Of a stretch of DNA of 64,000 nt, positions 17,641-29,449 are shown in pieces. Source of the stretch: Luteimonas marina (GTDB lineage: Bacteria > Pseudomonadota > Gammaproteobacteria > Xanthomonadales > Xanthomonadaceae); assembly GCF_007859325.1 (NCBI RefSeq), contig NZ_VOHK01000003.1, positions 310,001 through 374,000 of the forward strand, given 5' to 3'. The notes below the pieces were generated by a model, which was given only the letters and a program-made list of their open reading frames with translations, was not told the DNA's origin and did not search any database. Positions within the stretch are counted from its first letter, which is position 1. Each line of letters starts with the position of its first letter. A program made the translations under genes and the position numbers.

Positions 17641-20600
17641 ATGGAGGATGACGACGGCATGGGCCGCGATGGCCCCGGTGGAGGTCCGCCGCGCGCCTGG
17701 GAAGTCGCGCAGCGGCTCGGCCTGCGCGCGGCCAACGACGAGCCGCCGGTGGACGACGGCCGGCCCGCCTACGCCGAACTCCACTGCCTGTCCGACTTCT
17801 CGTTCCTGCGCGGCGCGGCGAGCGCGACGGATCTCTTCGACCGCGCCAGGCAGTGCGGCTACGAAGCACTGGCGATCACCGACGAATGTTCGCTGGCGGG
17901 CATCGTGCGCGCGCTCGAGGCCGCGGAGGCTACCGGCGTGCGGCTGGTGGTGGGCAGCGAGTTCACGCTCGCCTGCGGCACGAAGCTCGTGCTGCTGGTG
18001 GAGAAACAGTCGGGCTACACGCGGCTGTGCGAGCTGATCACCCGCGGCCGACGCGGCGACGCGAAGAAGGGCGCGTACCGGCTGTCGCGCGCGGATGTCG
18101 CCGGCATGCTGGCAGGCATCGACCCCGAGGTGTCCGGCCTGTTCGCGCTGTGGATCCCCGGCCGCGAGCCGGATACGGCGCAGGCGCGATGGCTGCACGG
18201 CCTGTTCGGCGCGCGTGCCCACGTCGCCGTCGAACTGCACCGCGAGCAGGACGATGCCGCGCGCCTGCGGCAACTGCTCGCGCTGGCGGCACAGCTGGAG
18301 ATGACGCCGGTCGCCGCGGGCGACGTGCACATGGACCTGCGCCGCCGACGCATGCTGCAGGACACGATGACCGCGATCCGCCACGGCCTGCCACTGGCGG
18401 ACTGCGGCGCGCACCTGTTCCGCAACGGCGAGCGCCACCTGCGTACGCGGCAGGCATTGGGCAACATCTACGGCGCGGTGGAGGGCGGGCATGCGCTGCT
18501 GGGCAATGCCGTCCAGTTGGCGCGGCGCTGCACGTTCGATCTCAGGCGGGACCTGAAGTACGGCTATCCGGTGGAACTCGTTCCCGAGGGACAGACGCCG
18601 ACCAGCTGGCTGAGGGCCCTGACCGAAAAGGGGATACTCAAGCGCTGGCAGGGCCGGGAGTTTCCGGAAAAGGTCCGACGCGACATCGACGAGGAACTGG
18701 CGCTCATCGAGGAGCTGAAGTACGAGGCGTTCTTCCTGACGGTCGAGGACATCGTCGCTTTCGCGAGATCGAAAGGCATCCTTTGCCAGGGGCGCGGATC
18801 CTCCGCCAACTCGGCGGTGTGCTATGCGCTGGGCATCACCGCGGTGGATCCTTCCGAGACGCGGCTGCTGATTTCCCGCTTCCTGTCGCGCGCGCGCAAC
18901 GAGCCGCCGGACATCGACGTGGATTTCGAGCACGAACGTCGCGAGGAAGTGCTCCAGTACGTCTATGCCAGGTACGGCCGGCACCGCGCGGCACTGGCGG
19001 CTACGGTGATCAGCTACCGCGGCAAGAGCGCGGTGCGCGACGTCGCCAGGGCCTTCGGCCTGCCGCCGGACCAGATCACCCTGCTGGCCGAATGCTACGG
19101 CTGGGGCAACGGCGAGGCGCCCATGGCGCAGCGCCTGCGCGAAGCCGGGTTCGATCCCGGAAATCCGCTGGTCCGGCGCGTGCTCGCGCTGACGAAACAG
19201 CTGCGCGACCACCCGCGGCACCTGTCGCAGCACGTCGGGGGGTTCGTCATCAGCGACGCGCCGCTTTCGACCGTGGTGCCCGTGGAGAACGCGGCGATGC
19301 CGGACCGCACGATCATCCAGTGGGACAAGGACGATCTTGAAACGATGGGTCTGCTCAAGGTCGACTGCCTCGCCCTCGGCATGCTGACCTGCATCCGCAA
19401 GGCGGTGGACCTGTTGACGCGGCACCGCGGCTACACGCTGGATCTTGCGCGATTGCCGGCGGGCGACGAGCCCACCTACGCGATGATCCAGGCGGCGGAC
19501 ACCATCGGTGTGTTCCAGATCGAATCGCGTGCGCAGATGAGCATGCTGCCGCGACTGAAGCCGGAGAACTTCTACGACCTCGTCGTGGAAGTGGCGATCG
19601 TGCGACCCGGCCCGATCCAGGGCGGCATGGTGCATCCCTACCTGCGGCGGCGCCAGGGCAAGGATCCGGTGACCTATCCCTCGCCAGGCATCGAGGAGAT
19701 CCTCGGCAAGACCCTCGGCATCCCGCTGTTCCAGGAACAGGTGATGGAGCTGGTGATCCATGCCGGCTACACGCCGGAACAGGCCGATGGGTTGCGCCGC
19801 TCGATGGCCGCGTGGAAGCGCGGCGGCGACATGGAGCCGCACCGCGTCCGCATTCGCGAGCTGATGGAAGGCAAGGGCTATTCGTCGGAGTTCATCGACC
19901 AGATCTTCGAGCAGATCAAGGGCTTCGGCTCCTACGGCTTCCCGCAGAGCCACGCGGCCTCGTTCGCCAAGCTGGTCTACATCAGCTGCTGGCTGAAGCG
20001 GCACGAGCCGGCGGCGTTCGCCTGCGCGCTGCTCAATGCGCAGCCGATGGGGTTCTATTCGCCCAGCGAGATCGTGCAGGACGCGCGGCGTGGCAGGGGC
20101 GAGCGCGTCGGGGTGGAGATTCGTCCGGTCGACGTGACCTGCAGCGACTGGGACAACACGCTGGAAGGCGGTTACCCGCGGACCAGCACCGACGACGGCG
20201 GCCAGGCGGCGATCCGGCTCGGCTTTCGCCAGGTCAAGGGGATCGCGGCGTCGACGGCAGATGCCATCGTCGCCGCCCGCGCGCAGCGCCCGTTCGCCAA
20301 CGTGCGCGACCTGTGCCTGCGCGCGCGGCTCGACGAGAAAGCGCGCAGCGCACTGGCCGAAGCCGGCGCGCTGGCTTCGCTCGCCGGCCATCGCCACGCC
20401 GCGCGCTGGGCGGTGGCCGGCATCGAGCGCCAGCGACCGCTGCTGCCGGGCAGCCCCGACGAGGACGAGGTCGTGCTGCCAGCCCCGACGACCGGCGAGG
20501 ACGTGCTGTCCGAGTACCGTGCGGTCGGCCTGACCCTCGGCGCGCATCCGCTGTCGCTGCTGCGCGAGCGCCTGCGCAGGCAGCGCGTGCTCGATTCGCG

Positions 20601-20907
20601 CCAGCTGCGCGAACTGCCGCACGGCCGCGGTGCGTACGCGGCCGGCATCGTCACCCAGCGCCAGCGTCCGGGAACGGCAAAGGGCACGATCTTCGTCACC
20701 CTCGAAGACGAGCACGGCATGGTCAACGTGGTGGTGTGGTCGCACGTCGCGCTGCGCCGGCGCAAGGCGTTGCTCGGCGCGCGGCTGCTGGCCGTGCGCG
20801 GGCGCTGGGAGCACGTCGACGGCGTGCAGCACCTGATCGCCAGCGACCTGCAGGATTTCAGCCACCTGCTCGGCGAACTGCGCACCCGCTCGCGCGATTT
20901 CCACTGA
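17641..20907 (+). CDS. dnaE2: Error-prone DNA polymerase III alpha subunit DnaE2
   Basis: This 1088-aa C-family polymerase replicates across DNA damage and causes SOS mutagenesis. After a variable N-terminal 45 residues comes the PHP domain ([18 protein letters not shown]). The palm carries PDIDVDFEH with the catalytic aspartates, then [41 protein letters not shown] and [17 protein letters not shown] follow, then a C-terminal OB fold ([18 protein letters not shown]). Length and motifs are those of DnaE2, not the replicative DnaE1. It closes the lexA2-imuA-imuB-dnaE2 unit; the AlkB-like gene starts 8 bases later. Confidence 0.97.
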   Translation: MEDDDGMGRDGPGGGPPRAWEVAQRLGLRAANDEPPVDDGRPAYAELHCLSDFSFLRGAASATDLFDRARQCGYEALAITDECSLAGIVRALEAAEATGVRLVVGSEFTLACGTKLVLLVEKQSGYTRLCELITRGRRGDAKKGAYRLSRADVAGMLAGIDPEVSGLFALWIPGREPDTAQARWLHGLFGARAHVAVELHREQDDAARLRQLLALAAQLEMTPVAAGDVHMDLRRRRMLQDTMTAIRHGLPLADCGAHLFRNGERHLRTRQALGNIYGAVEGGHALLGNAVQLARRCTFDLRRDLKYGYPVELVPEGQTPTSWLRALTEKGILKRWQGREFPEKVRRDIDEELALIEELKYEAFFLTVEDIVAFARSKGILCQGRGSSANSAVCYALGITAVDPSETRLLISRFLSRARNEPPDIDVDFEHERREEVLQYVYARYGRHRAALAATVISYRGKSAVRDVARAFGLPPDQITLLAECYGWGNGEAPMAQRLREAGFDPGNPLVRRVLALTKQLRDHPRHLSQHVGGFVISDAPLSTVVPVENAAMPDRTIIQWDKDDLETMGLLKVDCLALGMLTCIRKAVDLLTRHRGYTLDLARLPAGDEPTYAMIQAADTIGVFQIESRAQMSMLPRLKPENFYDLVVEVAIVRPGPIQGGMVHPYLRRRQGKDPVTYPSPGIEEILGKTLGIPLFQEQVMELVIHAGYTPEQADGLRRSMAAWKRGGDMEPHRVRIRELMEGKGYSSEFIDQIFEQIKGFGSYGFPQSHAASFAKLVYISCWLKRHEPAAFACALLNAQPMGFYSPSEIVQDARRGRGERVGVEIRPVDVTCSDWDNTLEGGYPRTSTDDGGQAAIRLGFRQVKGIAASTADAIVAARAQRPFANVRDLCLRARLDEKARSALAEAGALASLAGHRHAARWAVAGIERQRPLLPGSPDEDEVVLPAPTTGEDVLSEYRAVGLTLGAHPLSLLRERLRRQRVLDSRQLRELPHGRGAYAAGIVTQRQRPGTAKGTIFVTLEDEHGMVNVVVWSHVALRRRKALLGARLLAVRGRWEHVDGVQHLIASDLQDFSHLLGELRTRSRDFH

Positions 20908-20915
20908 GCCCGGGC

Positions 20916-21521
20916 ATGCGCACCGCATCGATCGCCCGCGACGACCTGTTCGCCCCCGCGATGCTGCCGCTGGTGGAGGACGCGCAGGGCGGCGCGCGCT
21001 ACTGGCCGGGGTTCGTGGATCCTGCGACCGCGCGGCGCTGGTTCGAAGCCCTCGCCTCCGGGGCGGACTGGCGACAGGCCCGCCGCCCGATGTACGACCG
21101 CATCGTCGACGTGCCGCGCCTGCTGGCGGGATACTCGGTCGTCGCGCTGCCCGACGCCCTGCCGCTGGCGGAGATGCTGGCGCGCGTGCGCGCACGGGTA
21201 CCGGCGCCGTTCAACGCGATCGGCCTGAACTTCTACCGCGATGGCCGCGACAGCGTGGCCATGCACGGCGACAAGCTGCACGCGCTGCGGGAGGGGCATC
21301 CGATCGCGCTGGTGTCGCTCGGCGCGCCGCGGCGCATGCTGATCCGCTCGACGGCAGACCATGCCGATCGCATCGCCGTCGACCTGGCGCCGGGCAGCCT
21401 GCTCTGCATGAGCCACGCGATGCAGACCAGCCACGAACACGGGATCCCGAAGACGCGCCATGCCGCGCCGCGCATCAGCGTGGTGTTCCGCGTCCATCCG
21501 GGAGAACCATCTCCAGCCTAG
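20916..21521 (+). CDS. AlkB-like 2-oxoglutarate/Fe(II) dioxygenase
   Basis: This 201-aa protein matches bacterial AlkB homologues: FNAIGLNFYRDGRDSVAMHGDK gives the metal-binding H117-x-D119, HEHGIPK supplies the distal His (about 175), and PRISVVFR supplies the 2-oxoglutarate-binding arginines. It should oxidatively remove alkyl groups from damaged bases. The ATG lies 8 bases after the dnaE2 stop, so it is probably transcribed with the SOS cassette, which fits a repair role. Canonical AlkB has H-x-D in a W-H-x-D context; here Met replaces Trp, as in the AlkB group often found beside DnaE2. Confidence 0.9.
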   Translation: MRTASIARDDLFAPAMLPLVEDAQGGARYWPGFVDPATARRWFEALASGADWRQARRPMYDRIVDVPRLLAGYSVVALPDALPLAEMLARVRARVPAPFNAIGLNFYRDGRDSVAMHGDKLHALREGHPIALVSLGAPRRMLIRSTADHADRIAVDLAPGSLLCMSHAMQTSHEHGIPKTRHAAPRISVVFRVHPGEPSPA

Positions 21522-21554
21522 GGGCGCCTTCAGGGGGCAAGGGGCTGCAGCGCC

Positions 21555-22190
21555 TCAGGCCACCGCGGATTCCCCCATCCACGTCCTGCGGTAGGCCGGC
21601 CGCGACTGGAAGGCCTGCAGCCAGCGCTGCACGTGGGCATGCCCGTCGACGGACACGCCGCAATAGGTGCTGTAGGTGACGACGCCGGCGACGATCAGGT
21701 CGGCGAGCGAGAACGCGTCGCCGAGCAGGAACGGCGCCTTCGCCAACTGCGCGTCGAGCCGGCCGAGCGCGGCATCGAGCTGTTTCAGCGCTTCCGCCGC
21801 GAGCGGCGGATGGTGCAGGCGGGCGTCGGCGCGCGGGCTTTGCGAGAAATTCAGTACGTTGAGCAGTGCGCCGTAGCTGACGTAGGCCCAGCTCGTCCAC
21901 GACAGCGCGACCAGCCGCGCCGGCGTGTCGGCCGCCGGCCACAGTCCGCGCTCCACGCCATGGCGGTCGCCCAGCCACTGCATGATCTCGACCGCCTCGA
22001 ACAGCGGCGTGCCGTCGACGACCAGCGTCGGCACCACCCCGTGCGGATTGATCGCGAGATAGGCGGGCTGCTTCTGCTCGCGGGAGGAGAGATCGAACAT
22101 GACGATCTCGCAGTCGATCCCGAGTTCGGCGATGGCGTTGACCACCGGCGTGGCGCTGGACATCGGCGCGGCGAAGAGTTTCAGGGACAT
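21555..22190 (-). CDS. Glutathione S-transferase family protein
   Basis: This 211-aa protein has an N-terminal thioredoxin-like domain (residues 1-80: KLFAAPMSSATPVVNAIAELG, NPHGVVPTLVVDGTPLFEAVEIMQW) and an all-helical C-terminal domain (90-205; APFLLGDAFSLADLIVAG). The cis-Pro of VVPTLV and the E-A/S pair that binds glutathione are present. The substrate is unknown. The ATG at 22190 has GGAG upstream; a longer frame to 22265 is not supported. It is divergent from a WYL regulator with a shared inverted repeat between them. Confidence 0.9.
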   Translation of the reverse strand: MSLKLFAAPMSSATPVVNAIAELGIDCEIVMFDLSSREQKQPAYLAINPHGVVPTLVVDGTPLFEAVEIMQWLGDRHGVERGLWPAADTPARLVALSWTSWAYVSYGALLNVLNFSQSPRADARLHHPPLAAEALKQLDAALGRLDAQLAKAPFLLGDAFSLADLIVAGVVTYSTYCGVSVDGHAHVQRWLQAFQSRPAYRRTWMGESAVA

Positions 22191-22288
22191 GGCGGGCTCC
22201 TTGCAGGGCATGCGGAAAGAAGGGGAACGGCCGGTGCTTCGACGAAGGCGATCCGCATCCGGCACGGGAACAGGCTAGGGACAATTGC

Positions 22289-22303
22289 GGACAGATTCTG
22301 TCC
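22289..22303. promoter_or_regulatory. Inverted repeat in the GST/WYL divergent promoter
   Basis: GGACAG-ATT-CTGTCC is a perfect 6-bp inverted repeat 25 bases before the regulator start and 99 bases before the transferase start. Such GACAG/CTGTC sites are common in front of YafY/WYL regulators. It is probably the operator for the adjacent regulator. Confidence 0.65.
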
Positions 22304-22327
22304 TCGACTCGTGGCATCCTGCGCCAC

Positions 22328-23335
22328 ATGCTCGACACCTCTTCCCGCCTGCTGCGCCTGCTGGCCCTGCTGCAGTCCCGGCGCTTCTGGCCGGGAGGCG
22401 AACTGGCCGCGCGGCTGGAGGTCACCGGCCGCACCGTGCGGCGCGATGTCGACCGCCTGCGCAGCCTCGGCTATCCGGTGGAATCGAGTTCCGGACTGGC
22501 GGGCGGCTACCAGCTCGCGGCGGGCAGCAACCTGCCGCCGCTGCTGCTCGACGACGACGAGGCGCTGGCGGTCTCGCTGGGATTGCGGCTGGCCACCGCG
22601 GGCACGGTGGCCGGCATGGAGGATTCGGCGCTGCGCGCGCTGGCCAAGCTGAAGCAGGTGATGCCGGCGCGGCTGCGCACGCGCGTGCGCAACCTGCACG
22701 CCGCCGTGCAGCCGCTCGGCGCCGCGGGGCCGAGCGTGCCGCACGAGCGCCTGGTGGCGCTGGCGGGCGCGTGCCGCGGGCTGCAGCGCCTGCGCTTCGG
22801 CTACGCGGACCAGCAGGGACGCGCCAGCGAACGCGACGTCGAGCCGCACGCGCTGGTCGCCACCGGTGCGCGCTGGTACCTGCTGGCCTGGGACGCCGTG
22901 CGCGCGGACTGGCGCACGTTCCGCATCGACCGCATCGTCGGCACGCCCCGCGTCGGCGAGCGCTTCCTGCCGCGCAAGGTGCCGGGCGGGGATGCGGCGG
23001 CCTTCGTCTCGCGCGCGATCTCGGTGCAGCCGTATGCGGTGAAAGCGCGGATCCTGCTGCGCGCGCCGCTGGCGCGGATGCGCGAACGGATCCCGCCCTC
23101 GGTCGGACGCCTGAAGCGGATCGATGCGCAAACCTGCGAACTGGAGGTCGGTGCGCAGCGGCACGAGGCGATGGCCTACCACCTCGCCATGCTGGGCGTG
23201 GATTTCAGCGTGCTGGAGCCCAAGGAACTGGTGCAGCACGTGCGCGGGCTTGCGCTGCGCCTGTCGGCGGCGGCGGACCTGCCGCCGCCGGCGACGGCAG
23301 GGCGAGGTTCCCGGGGTCGTCGCGCCAGGGAATGA
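22328..23335 (+). CDS. YafY-type transcriptional regulator with WYL domain
   Basis: This 335-aa protein has an N-terminal HTH_11 winged helix (residues 5-58: LLRLLALLQSRRFWPGGELA, then VTGRTVRRDVDRLRSLGYPV). A central WYL domain follows (about 140-205, with ARWYLLAWD and TFRIDRI), then a WYL C-terminal extension. WYL domains sense small ligands or nucleic acids. It likely controls the divergent transferase gene and itself. The tail (PPATAGRGSRGRRARE) is low complexity. Confidence 0.88.
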   Translation: MLDTSSRLLRLLALLQSRRFWPGGELAARLEVTGRTVRRDVDRLRSLGYPVESSSGLAGGYQLAAGSNLPPLLLDDDEALAVSLGLRLATAGTVAGMEDSALRALAKLKQVMPARLRTRVRNLHAAVQPLGAAGPSVPHERLVALAGACRGLQRLRFGYADQQGRASERDVEPHALVATGARWYLLAWDAVRADWRTFRIDRIVGTPRVGERFLPRKVPGGDAAAFVSRAISVQPYAVKARILLRAPLARMRERIPPSVGRLKRIDAQTCELEVGAQRHEAMAYHLAMLGVDFSVLEPKELVQHVRGLALRLSAAADLPPPATAGRGSRGRRARE

Positions 23336-23349
23336 AGCCCGGCGCGACG

Positions 23350-23889
23350 TCAGACGTGCTTGCGCACCCAGTCGAGGTAGGCATCCATCCACGTCTGCAG
23401 GAATTCGCGGCTGCCTTCGGCGATGCGGTCTCCGTCGAGCACGTCGTCGGCCTTCAGATAGGCCTCCGGCTGCCCCAGCGTCGGCATGTCGAGGTAGGCG
23501 AGGACGGTGCGCAGGTGTTGCTGCGCGCAGGCGGTGCCGATCGCGCCGATCGACACGCCGATCACGCCGGCCGGCTTGCCCGCGAAAGCGCTGTCGCCGT
23601 AGGGACGCGAGGCGTGGTCGATGGCGTTCTTCAGCACGCCGGGCACGGAACGGTTGTATTCGGGGGTCACGAACAGCACGCCGTCGGCCTCGCGGATCGC
23701 CTGCTTCAGGCGCTTCGCGGCGGCCGGCGGGGCCTGGTCGTCGTCCTGGTTGTAGAGCGGCAGGTCGTCGATGCGCAGGCGCGGGAAAGCGACGTCGTCG
23801 GGCGCGAGCGCGGCGAGCGCGTCCGCGAGCTTCGCATTGAACGAATCCTTGCGCAGGCTGCCGACGAGTACGGCGATGGTGAGTTTCAT
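23350..23889 (-). CDS. NADPH-dependent FMN reductase family protein
   Basis: This 179-aa flavodoxin-fold protein opens with KLTIAVLVGSLRKDSFNAKLA, the phosphate-binding loop for FMN, and has FVTPEYNRSVPGVLKNAIDHASRP, the conserved PEYN-S-x-P-x-x-LKN-x-I-D-W/H segment. It should reduce quinones, azo compounds or flavins with NADPH. The ATG at 23889 is backed by the family opening; the open frame upstream is a GC artefact. It runs with the hemerythrin-like gene 53 bases upstream. Confidence 0.9.
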   Translation of the reverse strand: MKLTIAVLVGSLRKDSFNAKLADALAALAPDDVAFPRLRIDDLPLYNQDDDQAPPAAAKRLKQAIREADGVLFVTPEYNRSVPGVLKNAIDHASRPYGDSAFAGKPAGVIGVSIGAIGTACAQQHLRTVLAYLDMPTLGQPEAYLKADDVLDGDRIAEGSREFLQTWMDAYLDWVRKHV

Positions 23890-23942
23890 GGGCGGATTCC
23901 CCGGGTGGCGGGCGTGGCGGAAAGAGGGGCTTGCGGGCGTGC

Positions 23943-24398
23943 TCAGTCCTCGAGCGACCTGCGCATGCGCGCATAGTCGCGACGGTACTGCTTCGCGAGC
24001 TGGTCCTTCTGCGCGGCGCCGAGCAGTTTTCCCGAGACCTGGAAGAACTTCGTCTCCTCCTCGTGCAGGTGGTGGTGCACCTTCTTCGACAGCTTGCGCG
24101 CCTTCGCCATCCAGCCGGCGCCGGCCTTGTCGACGGTCTGCATGTCCTCGACGATCTCGTCGAGTTCGTGATGCTCGTGCAGCGCGTGGCGCGAGGAATC
24201 GAGGCCGGCGTCGTGCATCAGGATCGGCGCGTAGAGGAAACGTTCCTCGGCGGCCGCGTGCGCGGCCAGTTCGATGCGCAGGTCGGTGAACAGCGCGATG
24301 CGGCGTTCGGTGTGCGGGGGCGAGCGCAGCAGCTTGCGGCACAGCGAGCGCTGGCGTTCGTGGCTCTCGCGCAGGGCATCGTAGATGTTGTCTGGCAT
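23943..24398 (-). CDS. Hemerythrin HHE-domain protein
   Basis: This 151-aa helical protein carries spaced His and Glu ligands: ESHERQRS, AHAAAEERFLYAP, HALHEHHELDEIV and HHHLHEEETKFFQ. These are the pattern of HHE cation-binding domains that hold a di-iron site. Likely roles are sensing or binding oxygen, nitric oxide or iron. It ends with a basic stretch (KQYRRDYARMRRS). It shares a strand with the FMN reductase and is divergent from the FAD oxidoreductase. Confidence 0.88.
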   Translation of the reverse strand: MPDNIYDALRESHERQRSLCRKLLRSPPHTERRIALFTDLRIELAAHAAAEERFLYAPILMHDAGLDSSRHALHEHHELDEIVEDMQTVDKAGAGWMAKARKLSKKVHHHLHEEETKFFQVSGKLLGAAQKDQLAKQYRRDYARMRRSLED

Positions 24399-24527
24399 GG
24401 TGTTGCACCGGCTCTGGACCCTGGCCACGATGCCGGTGGCAGCGTGAACGCGGCGTCGGCTGGCCGGTTGACGGCGCCTGGGCGGGGGTCGACGATGCGA
24501 CTGCTGCCAAGGCATCGGGGAGACGGC

Positions 24528-25742
24528 ATGGACCTGAAGAGCGGTTATCCCTGGTGGGCGGTCAAGAACGGCCTGATGCAGGCGTTCCCGCCGCTGGAGC
24601 GGGACCTGCGTTGCGACGTGCTGGTGGTCGGCGGCGGCATCACCGGCGCGCTCGCGGCCGACGAGCTGGCGCGGCACGGCCATGACGTCGCCGTGGTCGA
24701 GCAGCGCGACATCGCCTGGGGCAGCAGCGCGGCGAGCACGGGCCTGCTGCAGTACGAGATCGACACGCACATGGTCGAACTCGCGAAACAGTATGGCGAG
24801 GACGATGCGGTGCTCGCCTACCGCGCGTGCGCGGAGGCGATCCCGGCCCTGCGGGCGCTGGCCCGCGACCTGCGCGACGCCGGCTTCGGCGAGGCGCAGA
24901 GCCTGTACTTCGCCAGCCGGCGGCGCGATGCGCGCGACCTGCGCGAGGAGTACGCGCTGCGCGCGAAGCATGGATTCGACGTGGAGTGGCTGCCGCCGCA
25001 GGACCTCGAAGCGCGCTACGGCATCGAGGCGCCGGCCGCGATCCTCAGCCGGCTCGGCGCGCACCTGGATCCCTACCGCATGGCCTATCGCCTGCTCGGC
25101 AGGCTGCACCGCCGCGGGGCCGGCGTGTTCGACCGCACCAGGATCGAACACGTGCAGACCACGTCGCGCGGCATCGTCGCGACGACGGCGCAGGGCGCCG
25201 CCATCCGCGCCGGCCACGTCGTGTTCGCGGCCGGCTATGCGAACCAGCAATGGCTGAAGCAGGACGTCGCGCGCAACCGCAGCAGCTACGCGTTCATCAC
25301 CGACCCCATCGACCCGGCGATGCTCGGTGAACTGGGCCGGACCATGGTCTGGGAATCGGCGCGGCCGTACCTGTACATGCGCCCCACCGGCGACCATCGC
25401 CTGCTGGTCGGTGGCGAGGACGATGCGGTCGACATCCCGGCCAGGCGCGACGCCCGTGTCGGGAAGAAGGCGCGCACCCTGCTCAAGCGCGTGTCAAAGA
25501 TGTTCCCCCACCTGCCGCTGCAGCCCGCGTTCTCGTGGGCGGGCACGTTCGCCGAAACGAAGGACGGATTGCCGTTCTTCGGCGCGCATGCGCGGCACGG
25601 CCCGCGCGTGCTGTTCGCCATGGCCTACGGCGGCAATGGCATCACCTATTCGATGGTCGGCGCGGGGCTGCTGCGCGCGGCCGTCGAGCGCAAGCCGCAT
25701 CCGCTGGCGAAGCTGTTCTCGTTCGAACGGGCGGCGCCTTGA
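24528..25742 (+). CDS. FAD-dependent oxidoreductase (DAO family)
   Basis: This 404-aa protein contains the dinucleotide-binding motif LVVGGGITGALAADELARHG (about residues 32-51) and VVEQRDIAWGSSAAST. It closes with MAYGGNGITYSMVGAGLL, the second FAD-binding segment of the DAO/GlpO fold. Substrates in this family are amines or amino acids; none can be named here. There is no signal peptide, so it is probably cytoplasmic. The ATG at 24528 follows GGGGAGACGGC. A gap of 355 bases follows to gcvP. Confidence 0.87.
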   Translation: MDLKSGYPWWAVKNGLMQAFPPLERDLRCDVLVVGGGITGALAADELARHGHDVAVVEQRDIAWGSSAASTGLLQYEIDTHMVELAKQYGEDDAVLAYRACAEAIPALRALARDLRDAGFGEAQSLYFASRRRDARDLREEYALRAKHGFDVEWLPPQDLEARYGIEAPAAILSRLGAHLDPYRMAYRLLGRLHRRGAGVFDRTRIEHVQTTSRGIVATTAQGAAIRAGHVVFAAGYANQQWLKQDVARNRSSYAFITDPIDPAMLGELGRTMVWESARPYLYMRPTGDHRLLVGGEDDAVDIPARRDARVGKKARTLLKRVSKMFPHLPLQPAFSWAGTFAETKDGLPFFGAHARHGPRVLFAMAYGGNGITYSMVGAGLLRAAVERKPHPLAKLFSFERAAP

Positions 25743-25817
25743 TCGGCATCGCCGGCCGTGCGTGTTCACGACCTGATTTGTCAAGCCCCGGCGCGTGCGG
25801 ATGCGCCCGCGTACGAC

Positions 25818-25840
25818 TTATCCACGATGCCTGTGGACAA
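25818..25840. promoter_or_regulatory. Inverted pair of DnaA-box-like 9-mers
   Basis: TTATCCACG (25818-25826) faces GTGGACAA (25833-25840), a near-palindrome with one mismatch, and GCTTGTGGA follows at once. The first is one base off the DnaA consensus TTATCCACA. The pair lies in the gene-free stretch 25743-26097, whose only other content is a repeat pair. DnaA binding here is speculation. Confidence 0.35.
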
Positions 25841-25946
25841 GCTTGTGGAGGGACGATGGAACAATCGCCGCGGGGGCGCGTGGCGACTCGCTTCGTGACA
25901 CTTTGGTGAAAAAAACACCCGCGCGTCGAGGTGACGAATCTTTGCC

Positions 25947-26042
25947 GTCATCCCGGCGAAAGCCGGGATCCATGTTGCCGTTGACTTTCCGTGGAAGTCG
26001 ACTGCGAAGATCAAGATGGATCCCGGCTTTCGCCGGGATGAC
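25947..26042. repeat. Family A paired inverted repeat downstream of gcvP
   Basis: Left hairpin GTCATCCCGGC-GAAA-GCCGGGATC and right hairpin TGGATCCCGGC-TTTC-GCCGGGATGAC are inverted copies separated by about 45 bases. It lies between the convergent ends of the FAD oxidoreductase gene and gcvP, where it could end transcription from both sides. Confidence 0.88.
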
Positions 26043-26097
26043 GATGAAGGTGTTGGCACGCCGGCGGCCTTGCGGGCCGGCCGGCGCAGGCCGGCGG

Positions 26098-28971
<2,874 letters not shown>

Positions 28972-29016
28972 GGCGGAGGCACCGGAGAGGGAAGGGCACC
29001 GCGGGAGTCCTGCAGT

Positions 29017-29108
29017 CGTCATTCCGGCGAAAGCCGGAATCCATTTTGCTTTTGCCGTTGCTTGAAGGGCGAAAGTCAAAATGGATTCCGGCTTTCGCTG
29101 GAACGACG
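29017..29108. repeat. Family A paired inverted repeat in the gcvP leader
   Basis: CGTCATTCCGGC-GAAA-GCCGGAATCCATTTTG and CAAAATGGATTCCGGC-TTTC-GCTGGAACGACG are inverted over their whole length, so the leader RNA can form one long stem or two small hairpins. It lies between the riboswitch and the gcvP ATG (28971). Confidence 0.88.
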
Positions 29109-29136
29109 ATGCAGGCGTTCCATGCGGATTTTGCCC

Positions 29137-29340
29137 CTCTGTCCTTTTGCCTGAGAGTTTGGAAGCGCGCCGACGAGGATCGCGCGCTTCGTGCCCCTTC
29201 GGCGCCGGTTCCGGCAAAGCCGGTCGGTCTCTCCAGAGTGTTTGCCGCGTCCGGTGGTATCGGGCCTGAGCGATTACGGGCGTTTGCGCCTTCGGCAGCG
29301 TCGCGCATCCTCGCGGATGCGGCCGCTTCTCCCACCGGGT
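29137..29340 (-). ncRNA. Tandem glycine riboswitch in the gcvP leader
   Basis: Read on the minus strand, aptamer I runs from GGTGGGAGAAGC through GCTGCCGAAGGCGCAA to ATCGCTCAGGCCC. A short linker is followed by aptamer II: CACTCTGGAGAGACC, GGCGCCGAAGGGGCACGAAGC and CTCTCAGGCAAAAGGACAGAG. These are the conserved glycine-aptamer cores in the usual two-copy arrangement. Glycine binding should switch on gcvP. The 480 bases from 28972 to 29449 hold this element, the repeat above and the divergent gene's leader. Confidence 0.95.
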
Positions 29341-29449
29341 TGCGGGCGGATTATATCGCGTGCGGGCGCGGCGGCAGGGCAGCGTCCCGCCCGCGGCCGG
29401 TGTCCGCGATAATGGCCAACCTGAACGAGCTTGCGGGGCGAGGACACCA

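Noticed and set aside
14419-21195. A 2258-codon open frame on the minus strand across the SOS cassette
   Set aside because: It is antisense to lexA-imuA-imuB-dnaE2-alkB, all of which have clear motifs. Its composition (Arg, Ala, Gln, His rich) is typical of GC-bias shadow frames.
25818-25850. A replication origin
   Set aside because: Only two or three imperfect DnaA-like boxes, with no dnaA, dnaN or AT-rich unwinding region nearby.
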